Source: AWTP1-13 sp963840075
GTDB taxonomy: Bacteria > Pseudomonadota > Alphaproteobacteria > Rhizobiales > Hyphomicrobiaceae
Reading direction: 5' to 3'
Assembly: GCA_963840075.1 (NCBI GenBank)
Contig: CAWIXS010000008.1
Coordinates: 51,721-115,720 of the forward strand
DNA: 64,000 bases
Below are positions 45,124-53,677 of this stretch, one piece after another. The notes below the pieces were generated by a model. That model was not told where the DNA came from and ran no database searches. It saw only the letters and a program-made list of their open reading frames with translations. The translations under genes and the position numbers were made by a program. Each line of letters starts with the position of its first letter. Positions within the stretch are counted from its first letter, which is position 1.

Positions 45124-45362
45124 AGAATGCCTTCTTGCTTATTGGCTACCGCAAAGAACTACGTGTGCCGGTAGCGTCCTCTCCTTCCCCAGACTTGGGC
45201 TTTATCCCGAGCCCCATGCGAAGCGGGGGTCTTCCCACTTTTCCCCCCGCAGACGCCACCATAGACATGCTGCGGCCTTCTGTCACCCTTGTAATGGAGG
45301 AGACCGCCGCGCCGCAGCGGGTTGCTGGTCTGCACGAGACGAGGGCGTGCCGGAGCCGGGTT

Positions 45363-45455
45363 AGGTCGTGAGGTCGTGAGGTCGTGAGGTAGTGACGCCG
45401 TAAGGTAGTGACGCCGTTGGGTCGATTTCACGACTTGACGATTTCACGATTTCAC
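45363..45455. repeat. Iterated-word inverted repeat before proS
   Basis: Left arm repeats AGGTCGTG three times and then AGGTAGTGACGCCGT twice; right arm 45424-45455 repeats the reverse complement words TTTCACGA/CTTGACGA. The arms can pair with mismatches. Confidence 0.7.
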
Positions 45456-45628
45456 CCATCACGGCCGGTCGTTGCCACCCCGCCGCGAACCGGATATGAC
45501 CAGCTGCCACTGCATGAGGGACCGGGTGGCGCGTTGGTTGCCCGGCAGGCATTGCAGCGCAACGACATTGCACACCGCAACAACGAGGCGCGAGGGCCTT
45601 ACTACCTTCGCGAGTGCAACGGGGTTCC

Positions 45629-46975
45629 ATGCGTCTGTCTCGCTACTTCCTGCCGCTGCTGCGCGAGACGCCGAGCGAGGCGGAGATCGTCTCGCACCAG
45701 CTCATGCTGCGCTCCGGCATGATCCGCCAGTCGAGCGCCGGCATCTATTCCTGGCTGCCGCTGGGGTTCAGGGTCCTCGACAAGATCGGGCGCATCGTGC
45801 GCGAGGAGCTGGACCGCGCCGGCGCCATCGAGATGCTGATGCCGACCCTGCAGCAGGCCGAGCTGTGGCGCGAGAGCGGGCGCTACGACGCCTACGGGCC
45901 AGAGATGCTGCGCTTCAAGGACCGGCACGAGCGCGAGATGCTCTACGGGCCCACCAACGAGGAGATGATCACCCAGATCTTCAAGGGCGCGGCCAAGTCC
46001 TACCGCGACCTGCCGCGCATCCTCTACCATATCCAGTGGAAGTTCCGCGACGAGGTGCGGCCCCGCTTCGGGGTGATGCGCGGGCGCGAGTTCCTGATGA
46101 AGGATGCCTACTCGTTCGACCTCTCGGAGGAGGCGGCGCGCCATTCCTACCACCAGATGCTCGTAGCCTACCTGCGCACGTTCGCGCGCATGGGCCTCAA
46201 GTCGATCCCCATGATCGCCGAGACCGGGCCGATCGGCGGCGACTTGAGCCACGAGTTCATCATTCTGGCCGACACCGGCGAGAGCCAGGTGTTCTGCCAC
46301 GCCGATCTCCTGGAGACGCCGATCCCGCCGCCGGACGTGGATTTCGGCGCCGACCTGACGCCGCTCATCACGCCGTGGACCCGCTATTACGCGGCGACCG
46401 AGGACAAGCACGACGCGGCGCGCTTCGAGGCCGAGGTGCCACCGGAGAAGCGCGTCTCCGCGCGCGGGGTCGAGGTCGGCCATATTTTCTTCTTCGGCAC
46501 CAAGTACTCAGACCCCCTGGGGTGCCGCGTGCAGGGACCGGACGGCAGCATGATCGCGGTGCAGAGCGGCTCCTACGGCATCGGCGTCTCGCGCCTGCCG
46601 GCCGCCATCATCGAGGCGAGCCACGATGCGGCCGGCATCGTGTGGCCGGTGCCGGTGGCGCCGTTCGAGGTCGGCCTGATCAACCTCAAGGCCGGCGACA
46701 AGGCCACCGATGCCGCGTGCGAGGACCTCTACGGCAAGCTCGCGCGGGCGGGGGTGTCGGTGCTCTACGACGACACGGAGGAGCGCGCCGGCGCCAAGTT
46801 CAACAGCATGGACCTCATCGGCCTGCCGTTCCAGCTGATCCTCGGGCCCAAGGGCCTGAAGAACGGCGAGGTCGAGGTCAAGGAGCGCAAGTCGGGCAGC
46901 CGCACGAGCCTTTCTCCCGATGCGGCCCTGAAGCGGTTGGTCGAGCAGGTGAGCGCTCAGCGCATCCTCGCCTGA
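45629..46975 (+). CDS. proS: Proline--tRNA ligase
   Basis: 448 residues. Class II synthetase of the short alphaproteobacterial kind, lacking the bacterial editing insertion. Motif 2-like FRDEVRPRFGVMRGREFLMK (near 145), motif 3 GSYGIGVSRLPAAIIE (near 320) and anticodon-binding domain at the end (PFQLILGPKGLKNGEVEVKE). Begins MRLSRYFLPLLRETPSEAEI. Intact and essential. Confidence 0.95.
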   Translation: MRLSRYFLPLLRETPSEAEIVSHQLMLRSGMIRQSSAGIYSWLPLGFRVLDKIGRIVREELDRAGAIEMLMPTLQQAELWRESGRYDAYGPEMLRFKDRHEREMLYGPTNEEMITQIFKGAAKSYRDLPRILYHIQWKFRDEVRPRFGVMRGREFLMKDAYSFDLSEEAARHSYHQMLVAYLRTFARMGLKSIPMIAETGPIGGDLSHEFIILADTGESQVFCHADLLETPIPPPDVDFGADLTPLITPWTRYYAATEDKHDAARFEAEVPPEKRVSARGVEVGHIFFFGTKYSDPLGCRVQGPDGSMIAVQSGSYGIGVSRLPAAIIEASHDAAGIVWPVPVAPFEVGLINLKAGDKATDAACEDLYGKLARAGVSVLYDDTEERAGAKFNSMDLIGLPFQLILGPKGLKNGEVEVKERKSGSRTSLSPDAALKRLVEQVSAQRILA

Positions 46976-47017
46976 TCGGCCCGGACGAAGTGCAATGACG
47001 GGGGATTTTGCGCACTC

Positions 47018-48320
47018 ATGACCGTTGCAGATGCCGACCTCCGGCTGACGGCTCAGGCCACCGACACCCGGCCGTTTGCGCCGTTCGAGTGGCTCCTGGC
47101 GCTGCGCTACCTGCGCGCGCGGCGCAAGGAAGGGTTCATCTCGGTCATCGCCATCTTCTCCTTTCTCGCCATCCTGCTCGCGGTGGCGATGCTGATCATC
47201 GTCATGGCGGTCATGAACGGCTTCCACAAGGAGATGATCGACAAGATCCTCGGCCTCGACGGGCACGTGGTGGTCGTCAGGGGCGACACCGACGATTTCG
47301 TCGACTATCAGGACTACGCCAAGCGCCTGCAGGCTGCGGCAGGCGTCAACAAGGTCATGCCCCTGATCGAGGGCCAGGTCATAGCGCAGACACCCAACTA
47401 CAGCCACGGAAGCAAGGTCCGGGGCCTGACCGAGGAGGCATTGAAGGCACTCCCGCAGATCGCCAAGAACATCAAGTTCGGCACGTTCGACGGCTTCGAC
47501 AGCCAGGAGGGCATTGCCATCGGCACCGGCCTCGCCCGGCTGCTGGGCGCCCGTGCGGGCAGCGCCATCACTCTCGTCGCGGCGCGCGGGGCCAAGACGC
47601 CGTTCGGGGTCATGCCGCGCATCAAGAGCTACAAGATTGTCGCGGTCTTCGAGATGGGCATGTCGGAGTTCGACCGCAACATCATCTTCATGCCGCTCGG
47701 CGAGTCGCAGCGCTTCTTCGGCAAGGGCGATGCCGTCGACGTGCTCGAGGTGCTCGTCGACGACCCGGAGAACGTCGAGAGAGCGGTGATTGCGATGGAA
47801 AGCGTGGGCATTCCATCGCTGCGCTACTACACCTGGAAGCAGCGCAACTTGAGCTTCCTGTCGGTGCTGCAGGTCGAGCGCAACGTGATGTTCATCGTGC
47901 TGTCGATCATGTTCGTGGTGGCGGCGTTCAACATCATCTCCGGGCTCATCATGCTGGTGAAGGACAAGGGCCGCGAGATCGGCATCCTGCGCACCATGGG
48001 CGCCACCCAGGGGGCGATCATGCGCGTGTTCCTGATCATCGGTGCCAGCATCGGCGTCGTCGGCACCCTCGCCGGTTTCCTCGTTGCCGTCCTGTTCTGC
48101 TGGAGGATCGACGAGATCCGCCAGTTCCTCGCCTGGCGTGACGGGCACCGACCTGTTCGACCCGAGCATCTACTACCTTGCCAAGATGCCGGCGGACCTC
48201 AACTGGCAGACCACCGGGATCATCGTCGCGATGGCGCTCGTCCTGTCGATCCTGGCCACCCTCTATCCCTCCTGGCGCGCCTCGCGGCTCGACCCCGTGG
48301 AAGCCCTCCGGTACGAGTGA
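47018..48320 (+). CDS. lolC: Lipoprotein-releasing ABC transporter permease LolC/E (one frameshift)
   Basis: About 433 residues: one N-terminal membrane helix (FISVIAIFSFLAILLAVAML), a periplasmic domain, and three C-terminal helices of the FtsX domain (VMFIVLSIMFVVAAFNIISG near 290). The final part, VTGTDLFDPSIYYLAKMPAD and then LSILATLYPSWRASRLDPVE, is in another frame because of one extra C near 48137 in LAWVTGTD. Length 3n+1. Lol permeases release lipoproteins from the inner membrane and are essential, so sequence error is the likely cause. lolD starts 4 bp later. Confidence 0.92.
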
Positions 48321-48324
48321 TCCT

Positions 48325-49035
48325 GTGCACGACACCTACGCCCGCCCGCTCCTGCAATTGCGCGACGTGCGCCGCGTCTTCCGGCAGGGCGACCGCGAGA
48401 TCCATGTGCTCAGAGGCGCCAGCATGGATCTTCACGCCGGGCAGGCGGTGGCCCTCGTGGGCCCCTCTGGAGCCGGCAAGTCCACTCTCCTGCACATCAC
48501 GGGGCTGCTCGAGACGGCCGACGGGGGCAAGGTCCTCGTCAACGGCCGGGACTGCTCGCAACTGAGCGACGGCGAGCGCACGCGCATGCGCCGCACCGAG
48601 ATGGGCTTCGTCTACCAGTTCCACCAGCTGTTGCCGGAGTTCTCGGCGCTCGAGAACGTGGCCATGCCGCAGATGATCCGCGGCATCAAGCGCGACGCAG
48701 CCGCCAAGCGGGCCAGCGAGCTCCTGCGCATGCTGGGTCTCGGCCAGCGGCTCGATCACCGGCCGGCGCAGCTCTCGGGCGGCGAGCAGCAGCGCGCGGC
48801 GATTGCCCGCGCTCTGGCCAACGCACCCAAGATTCTGCTTGCCGACGAGCCGACCGGCAACCTCGACCCCGGCACCTCGGCCCTGGTGTTCCGCGAGCTC
48901 CTGCAGCTGATCCAGCACACCGGCGTGGCGGCCCTGGTCGCCACCCACAACATGCAGCTCGCGCGCAGCATGCACCGCGTCCTGCGCCTGGAGAACGGCA
49001 TCCTGCGCGAGGCGCGCCCTCTCGACGTGGTCTGA
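48325..49035 (+). CDS. lolD: Lipoprotein-releasing ABC transporter ATP-binding protein LolD
   Basis: 236 residues from a GTG. ABC ATPase with Walker A GPSGAGKSTLLH (near 45), signature LSGGEQQRAAIARALANAP (near 149), Walker B ILLADEPTGNLD and switch VATHN. The LolD-like FQFHQLLPEFSALENV segment is present. Drives LolC in lipoprotein sorting to the outer membrane. Complete. Confidence 0.95.
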   Translation: MHDTYARPLLQLRDVRRVFRQGDREIHVLRGASMDLHAGQAVALVGPSGAGKSTLLHITGLLETADGGKVLVNGRDCSQLSDGERTRMRRTEMGFVYQFHQLLPEFSALENVAMPQMIRGIKRDAAAKRASELLRMLGLGQRLDHRPAQLSGGEQQRAAIARALANAPKILLADEPTGNLDPGTSALVFRELLQLIQHTGVAALVATHNMQLARSMHRVLRLENGILREARPLDVV

Positions 49036-49049
49036 GCCACCCACCCACC

Positions 49050-49140
49050 CGTATTCCCGGAAGCCGGGCCCCGGCGAAGGCCGGGGCGAGGCTATCCGGG
49101 ACCTCCCGGAACGAGTCTCGGCTCCCGAGGTCCCGGGTGG
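49050..49140. repeat. GTC/CCCGG-type palindromes after lolD
   Basis: CCCGGAAGCCGGGCCCCGGC then CGGGACCTCCCGGAACGAGT and CTCGGCTCCCGAGGTCCCGG. These are nested palindromes of the dispersed family at 1488 and 54980. They may stop transcription after lolD. Confidence 0.5.
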
Positions 49141-49310
49141 ATGGCGGATGCCTGCTCCGACGCGCAGTGGGGGTTTTTTTGCCGCGTCTCCCAATTCGCT
49201 CTTTACAGCACCCCCCCTAGACCCTATTTCCCGACATCCGAAACGTCACGGCGGCTTCTGCTGGTTCGAGCAGCGCCCTGGTCCGACTTGACTGGTGGAG
49301 GTCCCATGAG

Positions 49311-50504
49311 ATGCGCAGGTTCCCGTCTGCGAGCGCACTGATCGGCGCAACCAAGCCGGACATTCCGATCATCGGCCTCCGCCCCCACGCGGCGGGGCGC
49401 GCGGCACGCTGGTTCAGCCGGAATTTCCCGGGCGACGTGGCCTATGCCTACAAGGCGAACAGCTCGGCGTTCCTGCTCGGCTCCCTCTACGGCGCCGGCA
49501 TCCGCCATTTCGACGTGGCTTCGCTTCCCGAGATCGCCGACGCCGCCACGATCCCCGGCGCACAGCTGCACTTCATGCACCCGGTGAAGTCGCGCAATGC
49601 GATCCGGCGCGCCTATTCGGAGTTCGGCGTGCGCAGCTTCGCTCTCGACAGCGAGGACGAGCTGAAGAAGATCCTGGAGGAGACCGACGGCAGCCGCGAG
49701 CTGACGCTGTGGGTGCGCGTGGCGGTGGCGGCCAAGAACAGCAGGATTCCGCTGGAGCGCAAGTTCGGCGTGGCGGGTGCCAAAGCTGCGCGGCTGCTCG
49801 TCAAGGTCCGCCAGGCGGCCAGGGAGCTGGGCATCACCTTCCACGTGGGCTCGCAGACCGAGACGCCGGAGGGCTACGTCGCCGCGCTCGCGGAGGTGGG
49901 ACGGCTCATCGTCAAGGCCGGCGTGGTGCTCGACCGGCTCGACGTCGGCGGCGGCTTTCCCTCGGCCTACTCGGGCAAGGCGCCGGCCCCGCTGTTGGCC
50001 TTCGTCCGCGCCATTGCCGACGGCGTGGAGCGGCTTCCCGTAGGCGACCGCTGCCGCCTGATGTGCGAGCCGGGCCGCGCGCTGGTGGCCGAGGCGGAGT
50101 CTCTCATCGTGCGGGTCAACGCGCGCCGCGGCAACGAGCTCTACATCAACGACGGCAGCTACGGCAGGCTGTTCGATGCCGCGCATCTGGGCTTCACCTA
50201 CCCCACGCGGCTGGTCAGCCGGCCGGTCGAGATTCACGAAAAGAAGGCCGATTTCGCCTTCTGGGGCCCGACCTGCGATACCATCGACAGCATGAAGGGT
50301 CCGTTCTCGCTGCCGGAGAAGATCAGGGAAGGCGACTACATCGAGATCGGCAACACCGGGGCCTATTGCCGTGCGATCGGCGGCGGGTTCAACGGCTACG
50401 GCCATTTCGAGGAGGCGATCCTGCTCGACGAGCCGATGCTGACCATGTACCCGACCTGGCCGGAGCAGACGGAAGAGCCCGAGGTGCAACAGGCCCACGC
50501 GTGA
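49311..50504 (+). CDS. Type III PLP-dependent decarboxylase (ornithine/lysine decarboxylase-like)
   Basis: 397 residues. Alanine-racemase-fold decarboxylase: PLP lysine Lys48 in DVAYAYKANSSAF, HVGSQTETPEGY (near 182), glycine loop LDVGGGFPSAY, phosphate-binding EPGRALVAEAESL, and the active-site cysteine region WGPTCDTIDSMKGPF near 320. This fits bacterial ornithine/lysine decarboxylases that make putrescine or cadaverine. GGTGGAGG lies upstream of the ATG. The stop overlaps the start of the ureohydrolase gene, which supports a polyamine role. Confidence 0.88.
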   Translation: MRRFPSASALIGATKPDIPIIGLRPHAAGRAARWFSRNFPGDVAYAYKANSSAFLLGSLYGAGIRHFDVASLPEIADAATIPGAQLHFMHPVKSRNAIRRAYSEFGVRSFALDSEDELKKILEETDGSRELTLWVRVAVAAKNSRIPLERKFGVAGAKAARLLVKVRQAARELGITFHVGSQTETPEGYVAALAEVGRLIVKAGVVLDRLDVGGGFPSAYSGKAPAPLLAFVRAIADGVERLPVGDRCRLMCEPGRALVAEAESLIVRVNARRGNELYINDGSYGRLFDAAHLGFTYPTRLVSRPVEIHEKKADFAFWGPTCDTIDSMKGPFSLPEKIREGDYIEIGNTGAYCRAIGGGFNGYGHFEEAILLDEPMLTMYPTWPEQTEEPEVQQAHA

Positions 50505-51397
50505 GCGCCACGCTCGACTACCTGCCGGCTGCCGAGAGCTTCCTCGATCCCGTGCGCGCGGATGCCGGCCACCCCGCCTCCGCGCGCGCCGTCGTCATCC
50601 CGTTCGGGCTGGAGGCATCGGTGAGCTACGGCGGCGGCACCGCGGCCGGCCCCGCGGCGATCCTCGCCGCGAGCCATCAGCTCGAGCTTTACGACGAGGA
50701 GCTGGGCTCGGAGCCCTACCTCCGCTACGGCGTTGCGGCGCTGCGCGAGCCGGCCATTGCGCAGCCCATCGCGACGGCGCTGGCGCAGCTGCAGGCGATC
50801 GTCGAAACTGTCCTGGCCGCCGGCAAATTCCCGCTCGTCCTGGGCGGGGAGCATTCGCTCACCGCGGCTCCCGTTGCGGCACTGGCGGCGCGCCACAACG
50901 ACCTCGTCGTCGTGCAGCTCGACGCCCACGCCGACCTCAGGGACGGCTATCAGGGCGAGCCCTTCTCGCATGCGGCCGCCATGCGCCGCGTGCTCGACCA
51001 TCCCGGCGTGTCGCTCGTCTCGATCGGCGTCCGCTCCATCTCGCGGGAGGAGGTGGACTTCTACGAGGCCAACCGCGACCGCATCACCATCCACTGGGCC
51101 AAGGACCAGGAGCGCTGGAGCCTCGAGGAGATCGTCGCCCCGCTCGAGGGCCGGCGCATCTACCTGACGCTCGACATCGATGCGCTCGACTCTTCGATCA
51201 TGCCGGCGACGGGAACGCCGACGCCGGGCGGCCTCGGCTACTGGCAGGCGCTGGCTTTGCTGCGGCGTATCTGCGCGGCCGGCGAGGTGGTTGGCGCCGA
51301 CCTCGTCGAGCTGGCACCCATTCCCGGCCTGCACGCCTGCGACTACACGGCCGCGGCGATCGCCTACAAGCTCCTGTCCTACGCGCTGCTGCGCTGA
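50501..51397 (+). CDS. Ureohydrolase (agmatinase/arginase family)
   Basis: 298 residues from a GTG overlapping the decarboxylase stop. Binuclear-manganese site motifs: LGGEHSLTAAP (His), QLDAHADLRDGYQGE (DxHxD) and TLDIDALDSSIMPATGTPTP (DxD). The family splits agmatine, arginine or guanidino acids into urea and amine. Sequence alone does not settle the substrate, but coupling to a decarboxylase favours agmatinase and putrescine production. Confidence 0.85.
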   Translation: MSATLDYLPAAESFLDPVRADAGHPASARAVVIPFGLEASVSYGGGTAAGPAAILAASHQLELYDEELGSEPYLRYGVAALREPAIAQPIATALAQLQAIVETVLAAGKFPLVLGGEHSLTAAPVAALAARHNDLVVVQLDAHADLRDGYQGEPFSHAAAMRRVLDHPGVSLVSIGVRSISREEVDFYEANRDRITIHWAKDQERWSLEEIVAPLEGRRIYLTLDIDALDSSIMPATGTPTPGGLGYWQALALLRRICAAGEVVGADLVELAPIPGLHACDYTAAAIAYKLLSYALLR

Positions 51398-51496
51398 GCG
51401 GCCGGGCCCGCCCCCGAGGAACAAACACGCGCCTCTCACCGTTGCCCAACCAAGGCGGGCGGCGGACGCGCGCCAGCAGCAAACGAGGCCTGAGCC

Positions 51497-51709
51497 ATGG
51501 TTAACACAACGGAAATCAAGGATCAGATGGAAGTGAAAGGGTCCGACGGCAAGCACATCGGCACCGTCGACGCGATCGAGGGGGAGCGCGTCCGGCTCGC
51601 GTCGGGCGGCATGTACCACTACATCAACCTCGACATGGTGGACAGCGTCAGGGACGGCGCGGTGCGCCTCAACAGGACCGCCGCAGACGCTACGCGTGCC
51701 TGGCACTGA
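51497..51709 (+). CDS. DUF2171-domain protein
   Basis: 70 residues: DQMEVKGSDGKHIGTVDAIE, then GMYHYINLDMVDSV. This PRC-barrel-like strand pattern (V.G.DG..IG.VD.I.G..I.L) is the DUF2171 family, common in soil alphaproteobacteria and often stress-related. GAGG precedes the ATG. The next gene also has a PRC-type barrel. Confidence 0.8.
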   Translation: MVNTTEIKDQMEVKGSDGKHIGTVDAIEGERVRLASGGMYHYINLDMVDSVRDGAVRLNRTAADATRAWH

Positions 51710-51877
51710 GCCGGGTCCGAGCGGAGCGAGGCGCGCGTGCACATCGGCTGCAGCGCTTCGACGACTCTTCGCACCGCCGCCGCTGCGCCTGGTCCGGCGT
51801 GCGAGCGCGGTGACCCGGCGAGACCATCCCGGCGTTGGCCATCGAGCCGCAGCGCCGCCCAACGAGAGGAGAAAGTC

Positions 51878-52270
51878 ATGATGAGGTCGGTTCTCGTAGC
51901 CGGCATCCTCGGCATCGCCCTTGCGGCGCAGCCGCTGTCAGCCCAGCAAAGCCAGCCCCCGCAGAGCCAGCCCGAGCAGAGCGAGCCGGCCGCTCCTCCG
52001 CAGCCACGGGTCGGCGAGGACATGGTGGGCCTGCCGGTGTTCAGCTCCGACGGGCAGAAGCTGGGCGCGGTCACCGAGGTGGGAGAGCTGGCGGGCGGTC
52101 ATCAGGCAATCCGTGCCGAGATGGGCGAGTTCCTCGGCATCGGCTCGACACCTGTCGTCATCGCGTCGGACATGTTCCAGAAGAAGGCCGATCGCATCGA
52201 GCTTGCCATGACCGCCGCCGAGGTCAGGAAGACCATCGCCAGGCAGCGCCAGAGGCCCGACCGGGACTGA
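51878..52270 (+). CDS. Exported PRC-barrel protein
   Basis: 130 residues. Signal peptide MMRSVLVAGILGIALAAQPL with cleavage likely after LSAQ; then a Gln/Pro-rich linker (SQPPQSQPEQSEPAAPP) and one PRC barrel: MVGLPVFSSDGQKLGAVTEV to VIASDMFQKKADRIEL. GAGAGGAG upstream of the ATG. Periplasmic, function unknown. Follows DUF2171 by about 170 bp. Confidence 0.8.
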   Translation: MMRSVLVAGILGIALAAQPLSAQQSQPPQSQPEQSEPAAPPQPRVGEDMVGLPVFSSDGQKLGAVTEVGELAGGHQAIRAEMGEFLGIGSTPVVIASDMFQKKADRIELAMTAAEVRKTIARQRQRPDRD

Positions 52271-52364
52271 CGCTGGCGCCTGGCTCCGCTCTCTGGCGGC
52301 GCCATGTCAATTCTAAGGCTCCACAAACCCCGGCGGGCACATCGCCTGCCACCACCACCAACGT

Positions 52365-52442
52365 CATGCCGGCGCCGCGAGGGCCTGAAAGGCCCGAGCG
52401 GGACCAGAAGCTATGGGGCACAGGCGGCGCCGGGATGACGTA
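52365..52442. repeat. Dispersed palindromic repeat
   Basis: CATGCCGGCGCCGCGAGGGC, AAAGGCCCGAGCGGGACC, ending GGCGCCGGGATGACG. A copy of the GTCATCCCGG family between the PRC and transglycosylase genes. Confidence 0.5.
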
Positions 52443-52568
52443 ATATAAGAGGAGAGCGATTTCCTGACCGCCACGCCGGTGGTGCGTGTGGACTGCCCCG
52501 CCTCATATCAACCGCAAAGCGCTGTAGAACGATGGACCTTGTCGCGGCGAGGGAGCGGGAACGGGGAA

Positions 52569-53409
52569 ATGGCCTCGAGGATCGGCAACGCATGCCGTCG
52601 GCTCGCGCTGGCGGTCCTCGGCGTAAGCATCGGCGCGCTTTGGAGCGCAGCGCTGGCCGATTGCGGCAACGACGCCGCCGGCTTTCCTCGCTGGCTCGAG
52701 CGGTTCAAGGCGAAAGCCACCGCGCAGGGCATATCCGCTGCGACACTCTCCTCCGCCCTCGCCGATGTGACCTACGACCGGACGGTGGTCAGGCTCGATC
52801 GCTCGCAGCGCTCCTTCAAGCTGAGCTTCGAGGAGTTCTATGCCCGCCGGGTGGGGGCGGCCCTGATCCGCCGCGGCCGGGCGCTGATGCAGAGGCACCG
52901 CGCCACGTTCGAGCGCATCGAGAAGCGCTTCGGGGTGCCGGCGCCGGTGCTCATCGCCATCTGGGGGCTCGAGACCAACTACGGCGCCGACACCGGCGGG
53001 CGCTTCTCGATCCTGCGCTCGGTGGCAACGCTGGCCTACGACTGCCGCCGCCCGGTCTTCTTCACGGGGCACCTCCTCGATGCCCTGCGCATCGTCGAGC
53101 GCGGCCACATGACGCCGGCGCGAGCTGCGCGGCGGCTGGGCCGGCGAGATCGGGCAGGTGCAGTTCCTGCCCACCGCCTACGTCAAGTACGCGGTCGATT
53201 TCGACGGCGACGGCCGGCGCGACCTCGTCGGCAGCGTGCCGGACCTGCTTGCCTCCACGGCGAGCTACCTGAAGGCGCACGGCTGGCAGCGCGGGCAACC
53301 CTGGGAGCCCGGGACGGCGAACTACGCCGTCATCAGGGAGTGGAACCGGGCCGAGGTGTACCAGCGCACCATCGCCGTCATGGCGAGCAAGCTGCGCGGC
53401 GGGGCGTGA
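52569..53409 (+). CDS. Lytic murein transglycosylase, MltB family (one frameshift)
   Basis: About 279 residues with a signal sequence (LALAVLGVSIGALWSAALA). The catalytic glutamate is in IAIWGLETNYGADTGGRFSI (near residue 137). One extra C at about 53121 breaks HMTPAELRGGWAGEIGQVQF; the downstream frame then reads FLPTAYVKYAVDFDGDGRRD to the end. Length 3n+1. It cleaves peptidoglycan glycan strands in the periplasm, leaving anhydro-muropeptides. I read the shift as a sequence error. Confidence 0.88.
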
Positions 53410-53595
53410 TCACCGCTTGACTGGCCGTTGCATACGCACGCCGGCTGGGGCGCGCAGGAGCCCCAGTTTTGCCACCGCGGCGGGGCTGCCCCCTTCCCCT
53501 CCCGCGCGCGGGAAGGCCACAGGCAGCCTTCCTGCGCAGCGGCAGAGGGCATCCCGGAGGCATCGGCGGCCAGGCCGCCCTGGCGGACGCAGGCG

Positions 53596-53672
53596 TCGGG
53601 TTGCAGGTCAGCCAGACCCCTGAAACCCGAACCTGAAACCCGAACCTGAACCTGAAACCTGAGCGCAGCGAC
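53596..53672. repeat. Iterated-word repeat after the transglycosylase
   Basis: CTGAAACCCGAACCTGAAAC repeated at 53619-53672, with a short reverse complement (GTCGGGTTGCAGGTCAG) at 53596. GAAACCTGA also ends the arm at 571-604, linking the two repeats. Confidence 0.6.
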
Positions 53673-53677
53673 CGGCA

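Larger units (their letters stand above)
45061..45628. other. Intergenic region before proS
   Basis: About 570 bp without a gene I can support. It contains a terminator-like hairpin (45100-45123), a GCGGGGG...CCCCCGC pairing at about 45224-45252, an iterated inverted repeat (45363-45455), and the proS promoter region. A short coding-like stretch in several frames is not conserved in any way I recognise. Confidence 0.5.
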
